From the NCBI GenBank assembly GCA_964557005.1, contig CAZKYI010000002.1, positions 434,001 to 498,000 on the forward strand: a stretch of DNA of 64,000 nt, read 5' to 3'. Below, in pieces: positions 17,687 to 26,091 of the stretch (its first letter is position 1; every line of letters starts with the position of its first letter). Made by a program: the position numbers and the translations under genes. The stretch comes from JBECKS01 sp964557005 (GTDB taxonomy: Bacteria > Pseudomonadota > Gammaproteobacteria > Pseudomonadales > JBECKS01). The notes beneath the pieces were generated by a model. The model searched no databases and had not been told where the DNA came from. It saw nothing but the letters and a program-made list of their open reading frames with translations.

Positions 17687-18607
17687 TCAGTTAAACCTGA
17701 CGTTCTCTGCCTTGCCGATACGGTCACATAAAAGCAGAGAGCCTTCATCATTCAAATAGCTGACATTGTCCACTTCATAAATGGTGTTACCCCACCACGC
17801 CAGCATTTGCTGTTTGATGTGAGGAGGACAAGGCGCAGCGTAAATCATGGCGCGCGTTGAGGCGCAATCGTATTGTTCGCGTATTTTCGCAGGCAGTTGC
17901 AGTAAACGGTCGAACTGGGTGGGCATCATGTAGCTGGTGGTGACCTGATATTTATCAATCAGCGCGAGCATCTCTTCTGCCTGCCATTTATCCATAATTA
18001 CCACAGCATGCCCCATGTGCAATGCTGCCTGTGCATAGACCAAAACAGTGGTGTGATAGAGCGGAGTGCCACATAAATGCACATTTCTATCTTCAGGCAA
18101 GATGCCGTAGACAGAATAGACCGTCACCTTGCCAGTTGAGCATTGGGCAGGTGCTTCGGTGCTTGCGCCTTCAAGAAAGCGCGCATAGGGCTGAAAGCCT
18201 TCGAGCGCACCGCCAATGCAAATACGGCCATCGGGAAAGCCTGATTCAGTCACTGCTTTCTGGCTGGCCTTGGCGATGTCGGTTTCGTTTGCGCAAGCAA
18301 AAAAAGCCCTGGCCGCAGAGTCTTTCAAAATGTTGGCCACTTCCGCGCCAGTCAGATGCCAATCCACCGGCATCATGCAATAGCCGCTTTGGGCGCAAGC
18401 GAGATAAACCGCAAGAAATTCAGCACTGTTGGGCAACATGCACGCCACCACGTCATTACGGCGTAAACCCATGTCATGGAGTTTGTTGGAAATCTTGTTA
18501 CATTCGGCATGCAGTTGACCACGTGTCCATTCGCGACCATCGGGGTCAACCAGCGCAAGCACGTCAGGGTTTTTTTCGGCAAATTGCCAAAAACCTAAAT
18601 CAGACAT
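17687..18607 (-). pseudogene. Decayed acyl-CoA synthetase with two internal deletions, still open
   Basis: Relative of the ligase at 7684-9216. The N-terminal part (MSDLGFWQFAEKNPDVLALVDPDG) and the middle (GTPLYHTTVLVYAQAALHMGH, APCPPHIKQQMLAWWGNTIYE) align well, but the ATP-binding loop SGTTGxPKG is missing: the text jumps from APAQCSTGK to YGILPEDRNVHL. After WWGNTIYE the whole A5 region is gone and the chain resumes at VSYLNDEGSLLLCDR, then ends without the hinge and C-terminal lysine domain. It is 306 residues where about 510 are expected. Without these motifs it cannot be an active ligase. Both losses keep the frame, which is odd for simple decay. A start at 18637 is also possible. Confidence 0.8.
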
Positions 18608-18766
18608 CGGGATACCTACATCAGCAAAGTCAAACAAATGCTAGCGGGTTTTAATGCGGGTTTGACCGTCCATTTGAATGATGATTTGTTTGTGCGGGCT
18701 ACATGGATTTTTTTATAAATAGGCTATACTGATTTGCACATCACTCCATTTAAAAAGCAGAAAAAT

Positions 18767-19975
18767 ATGAGCAAAAAAATTTTTGATTTATGTGTTTTTG
18801 GTGCCAGCGGTTTTACAGGAACCTTGGTAGCACAGTATCTGAGCACACATGCAGATACACAAAAACTAAGCTGGGCATTGGCAGGGCGTAACAAGCAAAA
18901 ACTGCAACAGGTGCTGGAACAGCTTTCGGGCACATCGAAACCTGAGCTGGTGGTTGCCGATGTGGGCGACTTTGACAGCTTGTTAGCGATGACAGAAAAA
19001 TCAAAAGTCGTTATCACCACTGTTGGCCCTTATACCTTGTATGGTGAACCTCTGGTGCGTGCCTGTATTGAAAACAAAACGCACTATGTCGATTTAACGG
19101 GCGAGCCAAATTTTGTCGATGTGATTCGCTATAAGTATCATCAGGCGGCTGTCGATGCAAAAGTGAAAATTATTAACGCCTGTGGTTTTGACAGTATTCC
19201 GCATGATTTGGGTGTGTTGTATTGCGTGAATCAACTCGGGAAAAATGTTGCACAAGACAATCAAAAATACATGCAAATTCACTGCGAAGGTTTTGTTAGA
19301 ACCAATGCACGCTTTTCAGGTGGAACCTGGCATTCGGCGATTGCAGCGATGTCTTCGATGATTGCACATCGAAAAAAACAGCAGGAATGGAAACGTGAAG
19401 GTTACAGCGGTAAGGAAAATATCGCAGCAGGCAGAAAAGTGCGTTTGTCGGGATTGGTTCCAACATGGAGCAGGGCGTTTTCCCGTGTAGCACTTCCCAT
19501 GCCCACCATTGATCCGCAAATCGTTGCGAGAAGCGCACAGTTGAGAACCGATTATGGTGTGCGTTTTACTTATGCACATTATCTGCTGCTGGAAAAAGGC
19601 TGGTACATTTTGGTGTTGCCATTTGGTATCAGCGCAGTGTTTTTGCTGGCACAGTTTCGACGTGGCAGGGAGCGTCTGGCAAAAGTGATTCAGCCGGGTG
19701 ATGGCCCAAGTCAGGCTACAAGAGATAACAGTTGGTTTTCGGTGGATTTTTTTGCCGAGTCAGGCGCACAAAAACTCCGTGCCAGAGTGAGCGGTGGTGA
19801 TCCTGGCTATACGGAAACCTCAAAAATGCTGGCTGAATCGGCTTTGTGTCTGGCATTAAATGAAGGAAAGCTTCCACCGTTCTATGGCATAACAACCACA
19901 GCCGCTGCACTGGGCGAGCACTTGATTGAGCGTTTGCAAACAGCAGGGATTTGTTTTGAGGTAGTCGATGACTGA
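18767..19975 (+). CDS. Saccharopine dehydrogenase-like / trans-acting enoyl reductase family
   Basis: NAD(P)-binding protein: MSKKIFDLCVFGASGFTGTLVAQYL carries the GxxGxxG nucleotide loop at the N-terminus. VVITTVGPYTLYGEPLVRACIENKTHYVDLTGE is the signature of the saccharopine-dehydrogenase-like group that includes mycobacterial trans-acting enoyl reductase (Rv2953), which reduces double bonds during complex lipid synthesis. A hydrophobic stretch WYILVLPFGISAVFLLAQF near 285-305 may be a membrane anchor. 402 residues from the ATG at 18767; an upstream TTG start is less likely. It overlaps the GH3 gene by eight bases (ATGACTGA), so the two are translationally coupled. Confidence 0.85.
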   Translation: MSKKIFDLCVFGASGFTGTLVAQYLSTHADTQKLSWALAGRNKQKLQQVLEQLSGTSKPELVVADVGDFDSLLAMTEKSKVVITTVGPYTLYGEPLVRACIENKTHYVDLTGEPNFVDVIRYKYHQAAVDAKVKIINACGFDSIPHDLGVLYCVNQLGKNVAQDNQKYMQIHCEGFVRTNARFSGGTWHSAIAAMSSMIAHRKKQQEWKREGYSGKENIAAGRKVRLSGLVPTWSRAFSRVALPMPTIDPQIVARSAQLRTDYGVRFTYAHYLLLEKGWYILVLPFGISAVFLLAQFRRGRERLAKVIQPGDGPSQATRDNSWFSVDFFAESGAQKLRARVSGGDPGYTETSKMLAESALCLALNEGKLPPFYGITTTAAALGEHLIERLQTAGICFEVVDD

Positions 19976-22007
19976 AGCCATTTTCCCATTCAGAAATCAG
20001 ACGCTTGATATTGAAGCGCGTCTTGATGATTTAATGTCACGCCTGACACTTGATGAAAAATTTGAACTCAGTTCAGGAAAATCCTTGTTCAAGGCGCGTG
20101 GGGTTAAACGTCTGGGGATTAAACCCTTTGCCATGAGTGATGGCCCTGTGGGCGTGGCTTTTCATTCTTCGTTAAAACGCAATACCTATTTTCCTGCAAC
20201 CATTGGCTTGGCTGCTTCATGGAATACCGAATTATGCAGGCAGTTTGGTGAGGCGATTGCCAAAGAAACCCGTGCGGTGGGGCGCTCGATGATTTTAGGG
20301 CCGGGCATTAACATTTGTCGCAGCCCCTTGAATGGCAGAACCTTTGAATATCTGGGTGAAGACCCGTATCACAATGCACGTCTTGCGGTGCCGATTGTGC
20401 AGGGCATTCAAAGCCGGAAGATTTCTTCGTGTGTAAAACACTATGCGGCGAATAATCAGGAAACGCGAAGATTTCGCGTTGATGTACAAGTCAGCAAACG
20501 TGCGATGGAAGAAATTTATTTGCCTGCCTTTAAAGCCTGTGTTGAAGAAGCTGATGCGTGGTCGGTGATGGCCTGTTACAACAAGGTCAATGGTTTATAC
20601 GGTTGCGAACATAAAGAGCTGTTGGTGGAGCGTTTGCTGCATCGATATGGTTTCAGCGGTTTTGTGGTATCCGACTGGTTCGCAGCCAATAAAACCCGAA
20701 GCACGGGTGCCTGTGTAGAAGGCGGTTTGGCGTTGGATATGCCAGGAAATTTTCCACCCATTCCGAAAATGAAATATCGTTTGCAGCCAAACAACATGCG
20801 CAAGGCTTTCGCGGCGGGAGAATTTTCTGAACAGGCGCTCGATAGAAATTTGCGCGGCTATTTACGCACGCAACTGAGAACGGGTGCTTTTGATGCCCCT
20901 GAAACGCTGCCCAAAGGCGAAAGAAATACACCACAAATTCAACAGATTGCGCGAAACATTGCCAATGAAAGCATGGTGTTGCTCAAGAACGAACGCGCTT
21001 GCCTGCCTTTGAAAAAAAGCATCACCAAACTGGCGGTGCTTGGTGCAAACAAAAACAAACGCATGGCTTATTTATTTTATGGCGGAAGCTCTGCGGTTTG
21101 GCCGCCGTATGAAATCACACCGCTGAAAGGCATCAGGGAAAAAGCGCTACAGATGGATTCACTTCAACTGGTAAATGATGCCGCGATTGCCGATGCTGCA
21201 ATCGTGGTGGTGGGTTTAAGCCATCGCCCCGGGGGTGATTCCGAAGGTTTTGATCGCAAACATTTAGGGCTTCCCAAAAAACAGGTGCAACTGATTAAGG
21301 AAACCGCGCGTGTTAATCCGAATACCATTGTGGTGCTGGTGAGTGGAAGCCCTGTCGCGATGAGTGAGTGGTTAGATGATGTGCCTGCGGTTGTGCAAAT
21401 GTGGTATGCGGGTATGGAAGGTGGGCGTGCGCTGGCGGATATATTGTTCGGTGATGTCAATCCATCAGCAAAATTGCCGGTGACTTTCCCGAAACACCTG
21501 AAAGATTCTCCCGCGCACGAAAGTGAACTCACCTTTCCGGGTAACGACAAAGTGTTCTACAAGGAAGATATTTTTGTCGGCTATCGACATTTTGACAAAC
21601 ACAATATCGAACCGCTTTTTCCTTTTGGTTTTGGTTTGTCTTACAGTGAATTTGAATATGCCAATTTATTGCTCGATAAACATGAACTTGCAGAAAACGG
21701 CTTGTTGAATATTGAAGTGGACATTAAAAACACCAGCACAATCGATGGCGCAGAGATTGTGCAACTGTATGTCAGTCAGGTGCAAAGTGCGGTTGAAAGG
21801 CCAGCCAAGGAATTAAAAGGCTTTCAAAAAATTGTTTTAAAAGCAGGTGAGCAAGGCAGTGTGCATTTTCAACTGAATGCAAAAGATTTGGCGTATTTCG
21901 ATGAAGCAAAAGATGCGTGGTTTGCCGAGGCAGGAAAATATGAAGTGCATATTGCCGCTTCAAGCAGAGATATAAAACTCAGCAGCAGTTTTGAGTTTAA
22001 AAAATAA
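19968..22007 (+). CDS. Glycoside hydrolase family 3 beta-glucosidase, cytoplasmic
   Basis: GH3 enzyme of 679 residues. Residues 1-300 form the TIM barrel with GPGINICRSPLNGRTFEYLGEDPYHN, CVKHYAANNQE and the catalytic nucleophile Asp in GFVVSDWFA; the alpha/beta sandwich has the GGDSEGFDR and SGSPVAMSEW region; the C-terminal 120 residues form a fibronectin-like domain with YSEFEYANL and KNTSTIDGAEIVQLY. There is no signal peptide, so the substrate must enter the cell. No sugar transporter or cellulase is near; instead it is coupled to an enoyl-reductase-like gene. Hydrolysis of a glycosylated lipid or terpenoid is a fair guess, a plain cellobiose role the alternative. It ends at a terminator. 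Confidence 0.93.
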   Translation: MTEAIFPFRNQTLDIEARLDDLMSRLTLDEKFELSSGKSLFKARGVKRLGIKPFAMSDGPVGVAFHSSLKRNTYFPATIGLAASWNTELCRQFGEAIAKETRAVGRSMILGPGINICRSPLNGRTFEYLGEDPYHNARLAVPIVQGIQSRKISSCVKHYAANNQETRRFRVDVQVSKRAMEEIYLPAFKACVEEADAWSVMACYNKVNGLYGCEHKELLVERLLHRYGFSGFVVSDWFAANKTRSTGACVEGGLALDMPGNFPPIPKMKYRLQPNNMRKAFAAGEFSEQALDRNLRGYLRTQLRTGAFDAPETLPKGERNTPQIQQIARNIANESMVLLKNERACLPLKKSITKLAVLGANKNKRMAYLFYGGSSAVWPPYEITPLKGIREKALQMDSLQLVNDAAIADAAIVVVGLSHRPGGDSEGFDRKHLGLPKKQVQLIKETARVNPNTIVVLVSGSPVAMSEWLDDVPAVVQMWYAGMEGGRALADILFGDVNPSAKLPVTFPKHLKDSPAHESELTFPGNDKVFYKEDIFVGYRHFDKHNIEPLFPFGFGLSYSEFEYANLLLDKHELAENGLLNIEVDIKNTSTIDGAEIVQLYVSQVQSAVERPAKELKGFQKIVLKAGEQGSVHFQLNAKDLAYFDEAKDAWFAEAGKYEVHIAASSRDIKLSSSFEFKK

Positions 22008-22032
22008 AAAGCCCACATGGCGTGGGCTTTTT
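22007..22032. terminator. Bidirectional terminator between GH3 and porin genes
   Basis: AAAAGCCCAC and GTGGGCTTTT form a ten-base stem around ATGGC. It has an A-run on the left and a T-run on the right, so it can stop transcripts from both the glucosidase (plus) and the TorF-like gene (minus), whose stops flank it. Confidence 0.92.
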
Positions 22033-22057
22033 GTTTTCAGCTTAAGGGGTTTTTAGA

Positions 22058-22729
22058 TTAGAAGCCAAGGCTGTCGAAAGATTTGCTCACACTCAGAGTC
22101 AGATAACCACTCATTTTGCCTGCAAAATCGTCTTCTTCAACGGTACCCAAAGTTAAAGCAACATCCAGACCGGAGATTTCACCTGCGGCTGAAACTTCCA
22201 GGTAAGTCCACGCATCATCATCAGCATCGGTATCTGGATCAACATTACCCACGGTGAGACTGTAAATGTCGTTAAGCGCGTAAGAGAGCGCAACGTGACG
22301 GTAGTCAACTGCATCAACACCGCTAACATTTGCATCAGCCTGACCAATATCAACCGCCAAACCAAAGCTGCCCATGCCCAAACCAAGATTCAGTTCATGC
22401 TCAAAGTTTGTAGCGTAGGTATACTCATAGCGCGTATATCCTACAGACCAGCTGAAGCTGTCGGTTTCCTGACCGTAAGAAAGATAAATATCATACTCCA
22501 GACCAGTACCAGCAGTAGCGTCATCAATCGCCCAGACACCGGCAGAAAAACCGCTGTCGTTGCTGTAATCGATACTGACGTTGGCACTGGATTCGCCTAA
22601 AGCGACACCGCGATAGACATAATCCGATACCCAGCCAACAGTCGCACCGACTTCTGCCTGAGCTGGAGTGGAAAGCGCAACCGCGCCCAAAGTTGCTGCG
22701 GCTACCGCAGTGATGAGTTTTCTAGACAT
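22058..22729 (-). CDS. TorF-family putative outer-membrane porin
   Basis: Predicted outer-membrane beta-barrel of the Gcw_chp/TorF group. The signal peptide MSRKLITAVAAATLGAVALSTPAQA ends at a good AxA site, then EVGATVGWVSDYVYRGVALGESS, the hallmark N-terminal strand of the family. Alternating hydrophobic strands and acidic turns follow (DPDTDADDDAWTYLEV). It ends in Phe (DSLGF), the usual barrel-assembly signal. The ATG at 22729 has GGGGGAA upstream; a longer reading to 22771 would put residues before the signal. Its 5' leader contains a palindrome and a hairpin. The family is thought to form pores, substrate unknown; uptake of the lipid or glycoside handled by neighbouring genes is possible. 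Confidence 0.88.
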   Translation of the reverse strand: MSRKLITAVAAATLGAVALSTPAQAEVGATVGWVSDYVYRGVALGESSANVSIDYSNDSGFSAGVWAIDDATAGTGLEYDIYLSYGQETDSFSWSVGYTRYEYTYATNFEHELNLGLGMGSFGLAVDIGQADANVSGVDAVDYRHVALSYALNDIYSLTVGNVDPDTDADDDAWTYLEVSAAGEISGLDVALTLGTVEEDDFAGKMSGYLTLSVSKSFDSLGF

Positions 22730-22779
22730 TTGGATTCCCCCAAAATATTTTAAGTTGAGTCGCCTGTCCAACAGAGAAA

Positions 22780-22792
22780 ACTGTTAAACAGT
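22780..22792. promoter_or_regulatory. Palindrome in the leader of the TorF-like gene
   Basis: ACTGTTAAACAGT, a perfect 6-1-6 inverted repeat 51 bases upstream of the ATG (gene on the minus strand). Its size suits a dimeric repressor, but no known regulator is recognised. Confidence 0.4.
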
Positions 22793-22815
22793 GCGGGTTT
22801 ACATGCATATACACA

Positions 22816-22846
22816 AGGCCGAAAAACTGCTTTTTAAATTCGGCCT
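22816..22846. repeat. Leader hairpin upstream of the TorF-like gene
   Basis: AGGCCGAA and TTCGGCCT form an eight-base stem with a 15-base A/T-rich loop. On the minus strand it sits in the probable 5' untranslated region of the porin gene, where it could protect the mRNA or serve small-RNA control. There is no T-run after it in that direction. Confidence 0.4.
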
Positions 22847-22992
22847 ATGGGGGAAAGTATATTTAAGGAAATCTAATAAAATCAGTGATTTTTTTGGGAA
22901 AATTCAGGCAGTTCACCCTGTTTTGCACCGCTTTTGTGCAGGTTTTGTTGCTAACCATTACGCCATGAACTGTTATGGGGCAAATATCAAAA

Positions 22993-23802
22993 TTATGCAG
23001 GATTTTTGAATTTTGGTGGGCGACTTTGCATGTTGGCTGTCACCGCTTCTATTTGATTTTCCTTACCCATGATTTGTTTTTGAAGCGTTGCTTCCATTGC
23101 CATTGCTTCTTTGGCAGGCAAGCGCCAGGCATTTTCGATGAGCTGTTTTCCGGTGCGAATTGCATCGGGCGATTTGCTGGCAATCAGTTCAGCCAGTTCA
23201 AATGCGCTGGCGAGATGATCGCTAACAACTTTATTTACAAGGCCAACTTGCAGTGCTTCTGCACTTTCCACAATTCTGCCAGTGTAGGTAAGTTCTTTTG
23301 CAACCGCCATGCTTACAATGTTGGGCAGTGTTGCAAAGGCCGACATGTCAGGAATCAAACCCCATTTGATTTCCATAATCGAAAGTCTGGCATCTTCACG
23401 CGCTATGCGAATATCCGCACCCATCGCAATCTGAAAACCGCCACCATAAGCTGCGCCATGCAAGGCGGCAATCACGGGTACTTTTTGTTCTGTCCAGACA
23501 TAGGCAGGCTTCTGGAAAAAATTGGCGCTTTCACCTGCTGGTGGCAGGAAGCGTTCACCGTCTTTGCCTGCGCCGCCATTGGGTTCTGACATCACGGACA
23601 TGAAATCCAGGCCTGCGCAAAATCCTTTACCTTCGCCAGACAGAACTATCACGCGCACATTGTTGTTAGATTTCAGGCTTTCTCCCACTTCCGCGATTGC
23701 ACGAAACATATTGAGATTGAGTGCATTGTATTTATCTGCCCGATTCAATCTGACATCGGCAACACCGTTATTGTTGATTGATAAAGTCACCAGTTCGCTC
23801 AT
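22993..23802 (-). CDS. Enoyl-CoA hydratase/isomerase (crotonase) family
   Basis: Crotonase-fold protein, 269 residues. The two oxyanion-hole peptides are present: GEGKGFCAGLDF near residues 56-67 and LHGAAYGGGFQIAMGADIRIA near 114-134. In the segment IMEIKWGLIPDMSA an Asp stands where classical hydratases have the second Glu, so an isomerase-like or other crotonase reaction is possible. It would act on unsaturated acyl-CoA from the ligases in this region. It has 263 bases of non-coding DNA on its downstream side and shares the minus strand with the small gene upstream. Confidence 0.9.
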   Translation of the reverse strand: MSELVTLSINNNGVADVRLNRADKYNALNLNMFRAIAEVGESLKSNNNVRVIVLSGEGKGFCAGLDFMSVMSEPNGGAGKDGERFLPPAGESANFFQKPAYVWTEQKVPVIAALHGAAYGGGFQIAMGADIRIAREDARLSIMEIKWGLIPDMSAFATLPNIVSMAVAKELTYTGRIVESAEALQVGLVNKVVSDHLASAFELAELIASKSPDAIRTGKQLIENAWRLPAKEAMAMEATLQKQIMGKENQIEAVTANMQSRPPKFKNPA

Positions 23803-23832
23803 GGTAGTTCTCCCGAAGAAAGAAGGTTGGAT

Positions 23833-24123
23833 TTATTGTGCACCGGCAGCGATGAGAATTTCCTGATACTCAGCCGATTTTTTATGCGTTTGAATTTGCT
23901 GCAAGAGTGTTTCACCGCGTGCGGATTGTGCATTGATGTTGCCACCCGCTTCTACGAATAATTCAATGAATTCCTCGAAATAGACAGCGGGCATACCGCG
24001 ATAGGCTTTTTGCAGGCGGTGGAAATCAGGATTTTCACCAGCAGGTGCATCCAGCACCAGAAATTGTTTGATGCGATCTTCATTGAGCACTTCATCAAGC
24101 ACTTTGATTTTATCTTTTTTCAT
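23833..24123 (-). CDS. Small conserved protein, PA4642-like
   Basis: A 96-residue acidic protein without membrane segments or signal. The text MKKDKIKVLDEVLNEDRIKQFLVL, then FHRLQKAYRGMP, VYFEEFIELFVEAGGNINAQSARGETLLQQIQTH reads like one ankyrin-type helical hairpin and reminds me of the PA4642 family of pseudomonads. That assignment is from memory of the pattern only. The function is unknown. The ATG at 24123 is preferred to one at 24150 because the family starts with MKKDK-like text. It may be co-transcribed with the crotonase 30 bases on. Confidence 0.6.
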   Translation of the reverse strand: MKKDKIKVLDEVLNEDRIKQFLVLDAPAGENPDFHRLQKAYRGMPAVYFEEFIELFVEAGGNINAQSARGETLLQQIQTHKKSAEYQEILIAAGAQ

Positions 24124-24234
24124 AACTTTTATAACAACAAGAAAGGTCAAATACGAAGTGGCTCATTCTAATGGAAATAGCGGACGGTAAGAAGAACACT
24201 TACAATGACGCTCTATCAAACAGAGGGCATACAA

Positions 24235-25122
24235 GTGAAACTGGCATTTCTGGGTTTGGGGGTGATGGGCTTCCCAATGGCAGGGCATCTGATACAGGCA
24301 GGGCACGAGCTTACTGTGTTCAATCGCAACTCTGAGCGCTCGGCTTTATGGCTGCGTCAATATGCACATCCACAACAAACGGTGAAGCTGCAAAGTGCGA
24401 GCACCATTGCACAAGCGTGTCACGAAGCCGATGTGATTTTCAGTTGTTTGGGAAATGATGCCGATGTCAGGGAAGTGATGCTGGGTGAAGCAGGCGTGCT
24501 GTCAGTGGTTAAATCAGGTGCTTTGGTGTGTGATCACACCACCACCTCTGCGATGCTGGCGCAGGAATTGAATGCACAGTTTTCAGCAAAGGGCGTGAGT
24601 TTTCTCGATGCGCCTGTTTCTGGCGGGCAGGTGGGTGCAGAGAATGGCAAGCTCTCGATTATGTTGGGTGGTACGCAAGCAGATTTTAATCGTGTTGAAG
24701 TGTTGTTGCAGTGTTATGCGAAAAGTTTGAATTTGATTGGTGAATCCGGCAGCGGTCAACTGGCCAAAATGGTTAACCAGATTTGTATTTGCGGTATTTT
24801 GCAAGGCTTGTCAGAAGCATTGTATTTTGGAGAACAGGTTCAGCTTGATATGGAAAAAGTTATTGCTGCAATCAGTGGTGGCGCTGCGCAAAGCTGGCAA
24901 ATGGAAAACCGTGCTTCCACCATGTTGCAAAGACAATTCAATTTTGGTTTTGCGGTAGACTGGATGCGCAAGGATTTGTCCTTTGTATTGGCAGAAGCAC
25001 ACAACAGGCAGATTGATTTGGCGTTGGTCAGGCAGGTCGATGCGAATTATGCGAAGGTGCAGGAGCTGGGTGGAAATCGCTGGGATACTTCCAGCCTGAT
25101 GGCACTTTTTCCAAAAATTTAA
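24235..25122 (+). CDS. 3-hydroxyisobutyrate dehydrogenase-like NAD(P) oxidoreductase
   Basis: Beta-hydroxyacid dehydrogenase family. The N-terminal nucleotide loop is FLGLGVMGFPMAGHL, followed by VIFSCLGNDADVREV, DAPVSGGQVGAENGKLSIMLGG (substrate-binding motif) and GSGQLAKMVNQI containing the expected catalytic Lys. I prefer the GTG at 24235 (VKLAFLGLG, with GAGG 7-10 bases upstream) to an ATG ten codons earlier, because family members begin almost at the nucleotide loop. 295 residues is the normal length. It could serve valine breakdown or reduce an aldehyde or ketone from the lipid pathway. It precedes the lipid A acyltransferase by 18 bases. Confidence 0.87.
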   Translation: MKLAFLGLGVMGFPMAGHLIQAGHELTVFNRNSERSALWLRQYAHPQQTVKLQSASTIAQACHEADVIFSCLGNDADVREVMLGEAGVLSVVKSGALVCDHTTTSAMLAQELNAQFSAKGVSFLDAPVSGGQVGAENGKLSIMLGGTQADFNRVEVLLQCYAKSLNLIGESGSGQLAKMVNQICICGILQGLSEALYFGEQVQLDMEKVIAAISGGAAQSWQMENRASTMLQRQFNFGFAVDWMRKDLSFVLAEAHNRQIDLALVRQVDANYAKVQELGGNRWDTSSLMALFPKI

Positions 25123-25140
25123 TTTTTTTCAGAGCATTCA

Positions 25141-26091
25141 GTGAAACAAAAACAAAGTTTGAGTGGTCGCCCGAAGTTTGAGTGGCATCTTGTGTATCCA
25201 AAGCACTGGCCAACCTGGATGGCCCTCGGTGTGATGTGGACGATTGTTCAGCTCCCTTATGCTGTGCTGGTGCAGTTGGCAAAAATGATTGCGTGGGTGT
25301 TTTATCATGTTTCAAGGAGCAGGCGGCATATTGCGGAAGTCAATTTGCGTTTATGTTTTCCTGATATGAGCGAAGCGGACAGAACGCAACTGCTCAGGGA
25401 TAATTTTTTTTCAGCAGCGATGGGCTTGTTTGAAATGGGCATCACCTGGTGGTGGCCCAAGTGGCGCTATAAAAAAATTTATCGCATCGAGGGTTTGCAG
25501 CATCTTGAGCACTTGCAGGCACAGGGCAAGGGCGTGTTGTTGATTTCGTGCCACTTTACCAATCTTGATTTTGGTGGCGGTGCGGTTGCGCATCATATCC
25601 CTGTTGATGCCTTGTTTCGTGCGCACAAGAATCCTGTGTTTGATTATGTTCAGGCGCGTGGACGTTGCAGTAACAATCCCGCCACTCAGCTTTTTGCGCG
25701 TGAAAATGTCAAGGATATGGTGAAGGCTTTGAGAAGTGGGCGCATTGTATGGCATGCACCCGATCAGGATTTTGGTACAAAAAACCGCGAGCAAAGCGTG
25801 TTTGTGAATTTGTTTGGTGTGCCTGCGGCAACCATCACCACCACTTCACGCATTGTCAAGGCCAGCAAGGCAGTGGTTGTGCCGTTTACGCAGAAACGCT
25901 TGAAAGATGGCTCGGGGTATCTGGTGACCATTCACCCGCCTGAGCAAGGTTTTCCTGCAAACAGTGATCAGGAAGATGCCGAGTTGTTAATTGCTTTTGT
26001 TGAAAAAGCGATACAGGATGCGCCTGATCAATATATGTGGGTGCACCGCCGATTCAAGACGCGGCCATCAGGTGAGCCGCCAGTGTACTGA
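25141..26091 (+). CDS. lpxL: Lipid A late acyltransferase (LpxL/LpxM family)
   Basis: Inner-membrane enzyme that adds a secondary acyl chain to Kdo2-lipid IVA. One N-terminal membrane segment lies around residues 28-55; the catalytic HFTNLDFGGG is near 138 (Hx4D/E), RAHKNPVFDYVQARGR follows, and the C-terminal signature is DQYMWVHRRFKTRPSGEPPVY. 316 residues is full length. The start is GTG. Its last 38 bases overlap the end of a gene on the other strand. LpxL and LpxM cannot be told apart by eye; the symbol marks the family. Confidence 0.9.
   Translation: MKQKQSLSGRPKFEWHLVYPKHWPTWMALGVMWTIVQLPYAVLVQLAKMIAWVFYHVSRSRRHIAEVNLRLCFPDMSEADRTQLLRDNFFSAAMGLFEMGITWWWPKWRYKKIYRIEGLQHLEHLQAQGKGVLLISCHFTNLDFGGGAVAHHIPVDALFRAHKNPVFDYVQARGRCSNNPATQLFARENVKDMVKALRSGRIVWHAPDQDFGTKNREQSVFVNLFGVPAATITTTSRIVKASKAVVVPFTQKRLKDGSGYLVTIHPPEQGFPANSDQEDAELLIAFVEKAIQDAPDQYMWVHRRFKTRPSGEPPVY

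Noticed and set aside
22975..23589. Open frame of 204 codons on the plus strand opposite the crotonase gene
   Set aside because: Cys/Phe/His-rich, no family resemblance, and the crotonase is clearly coding on the other strand.
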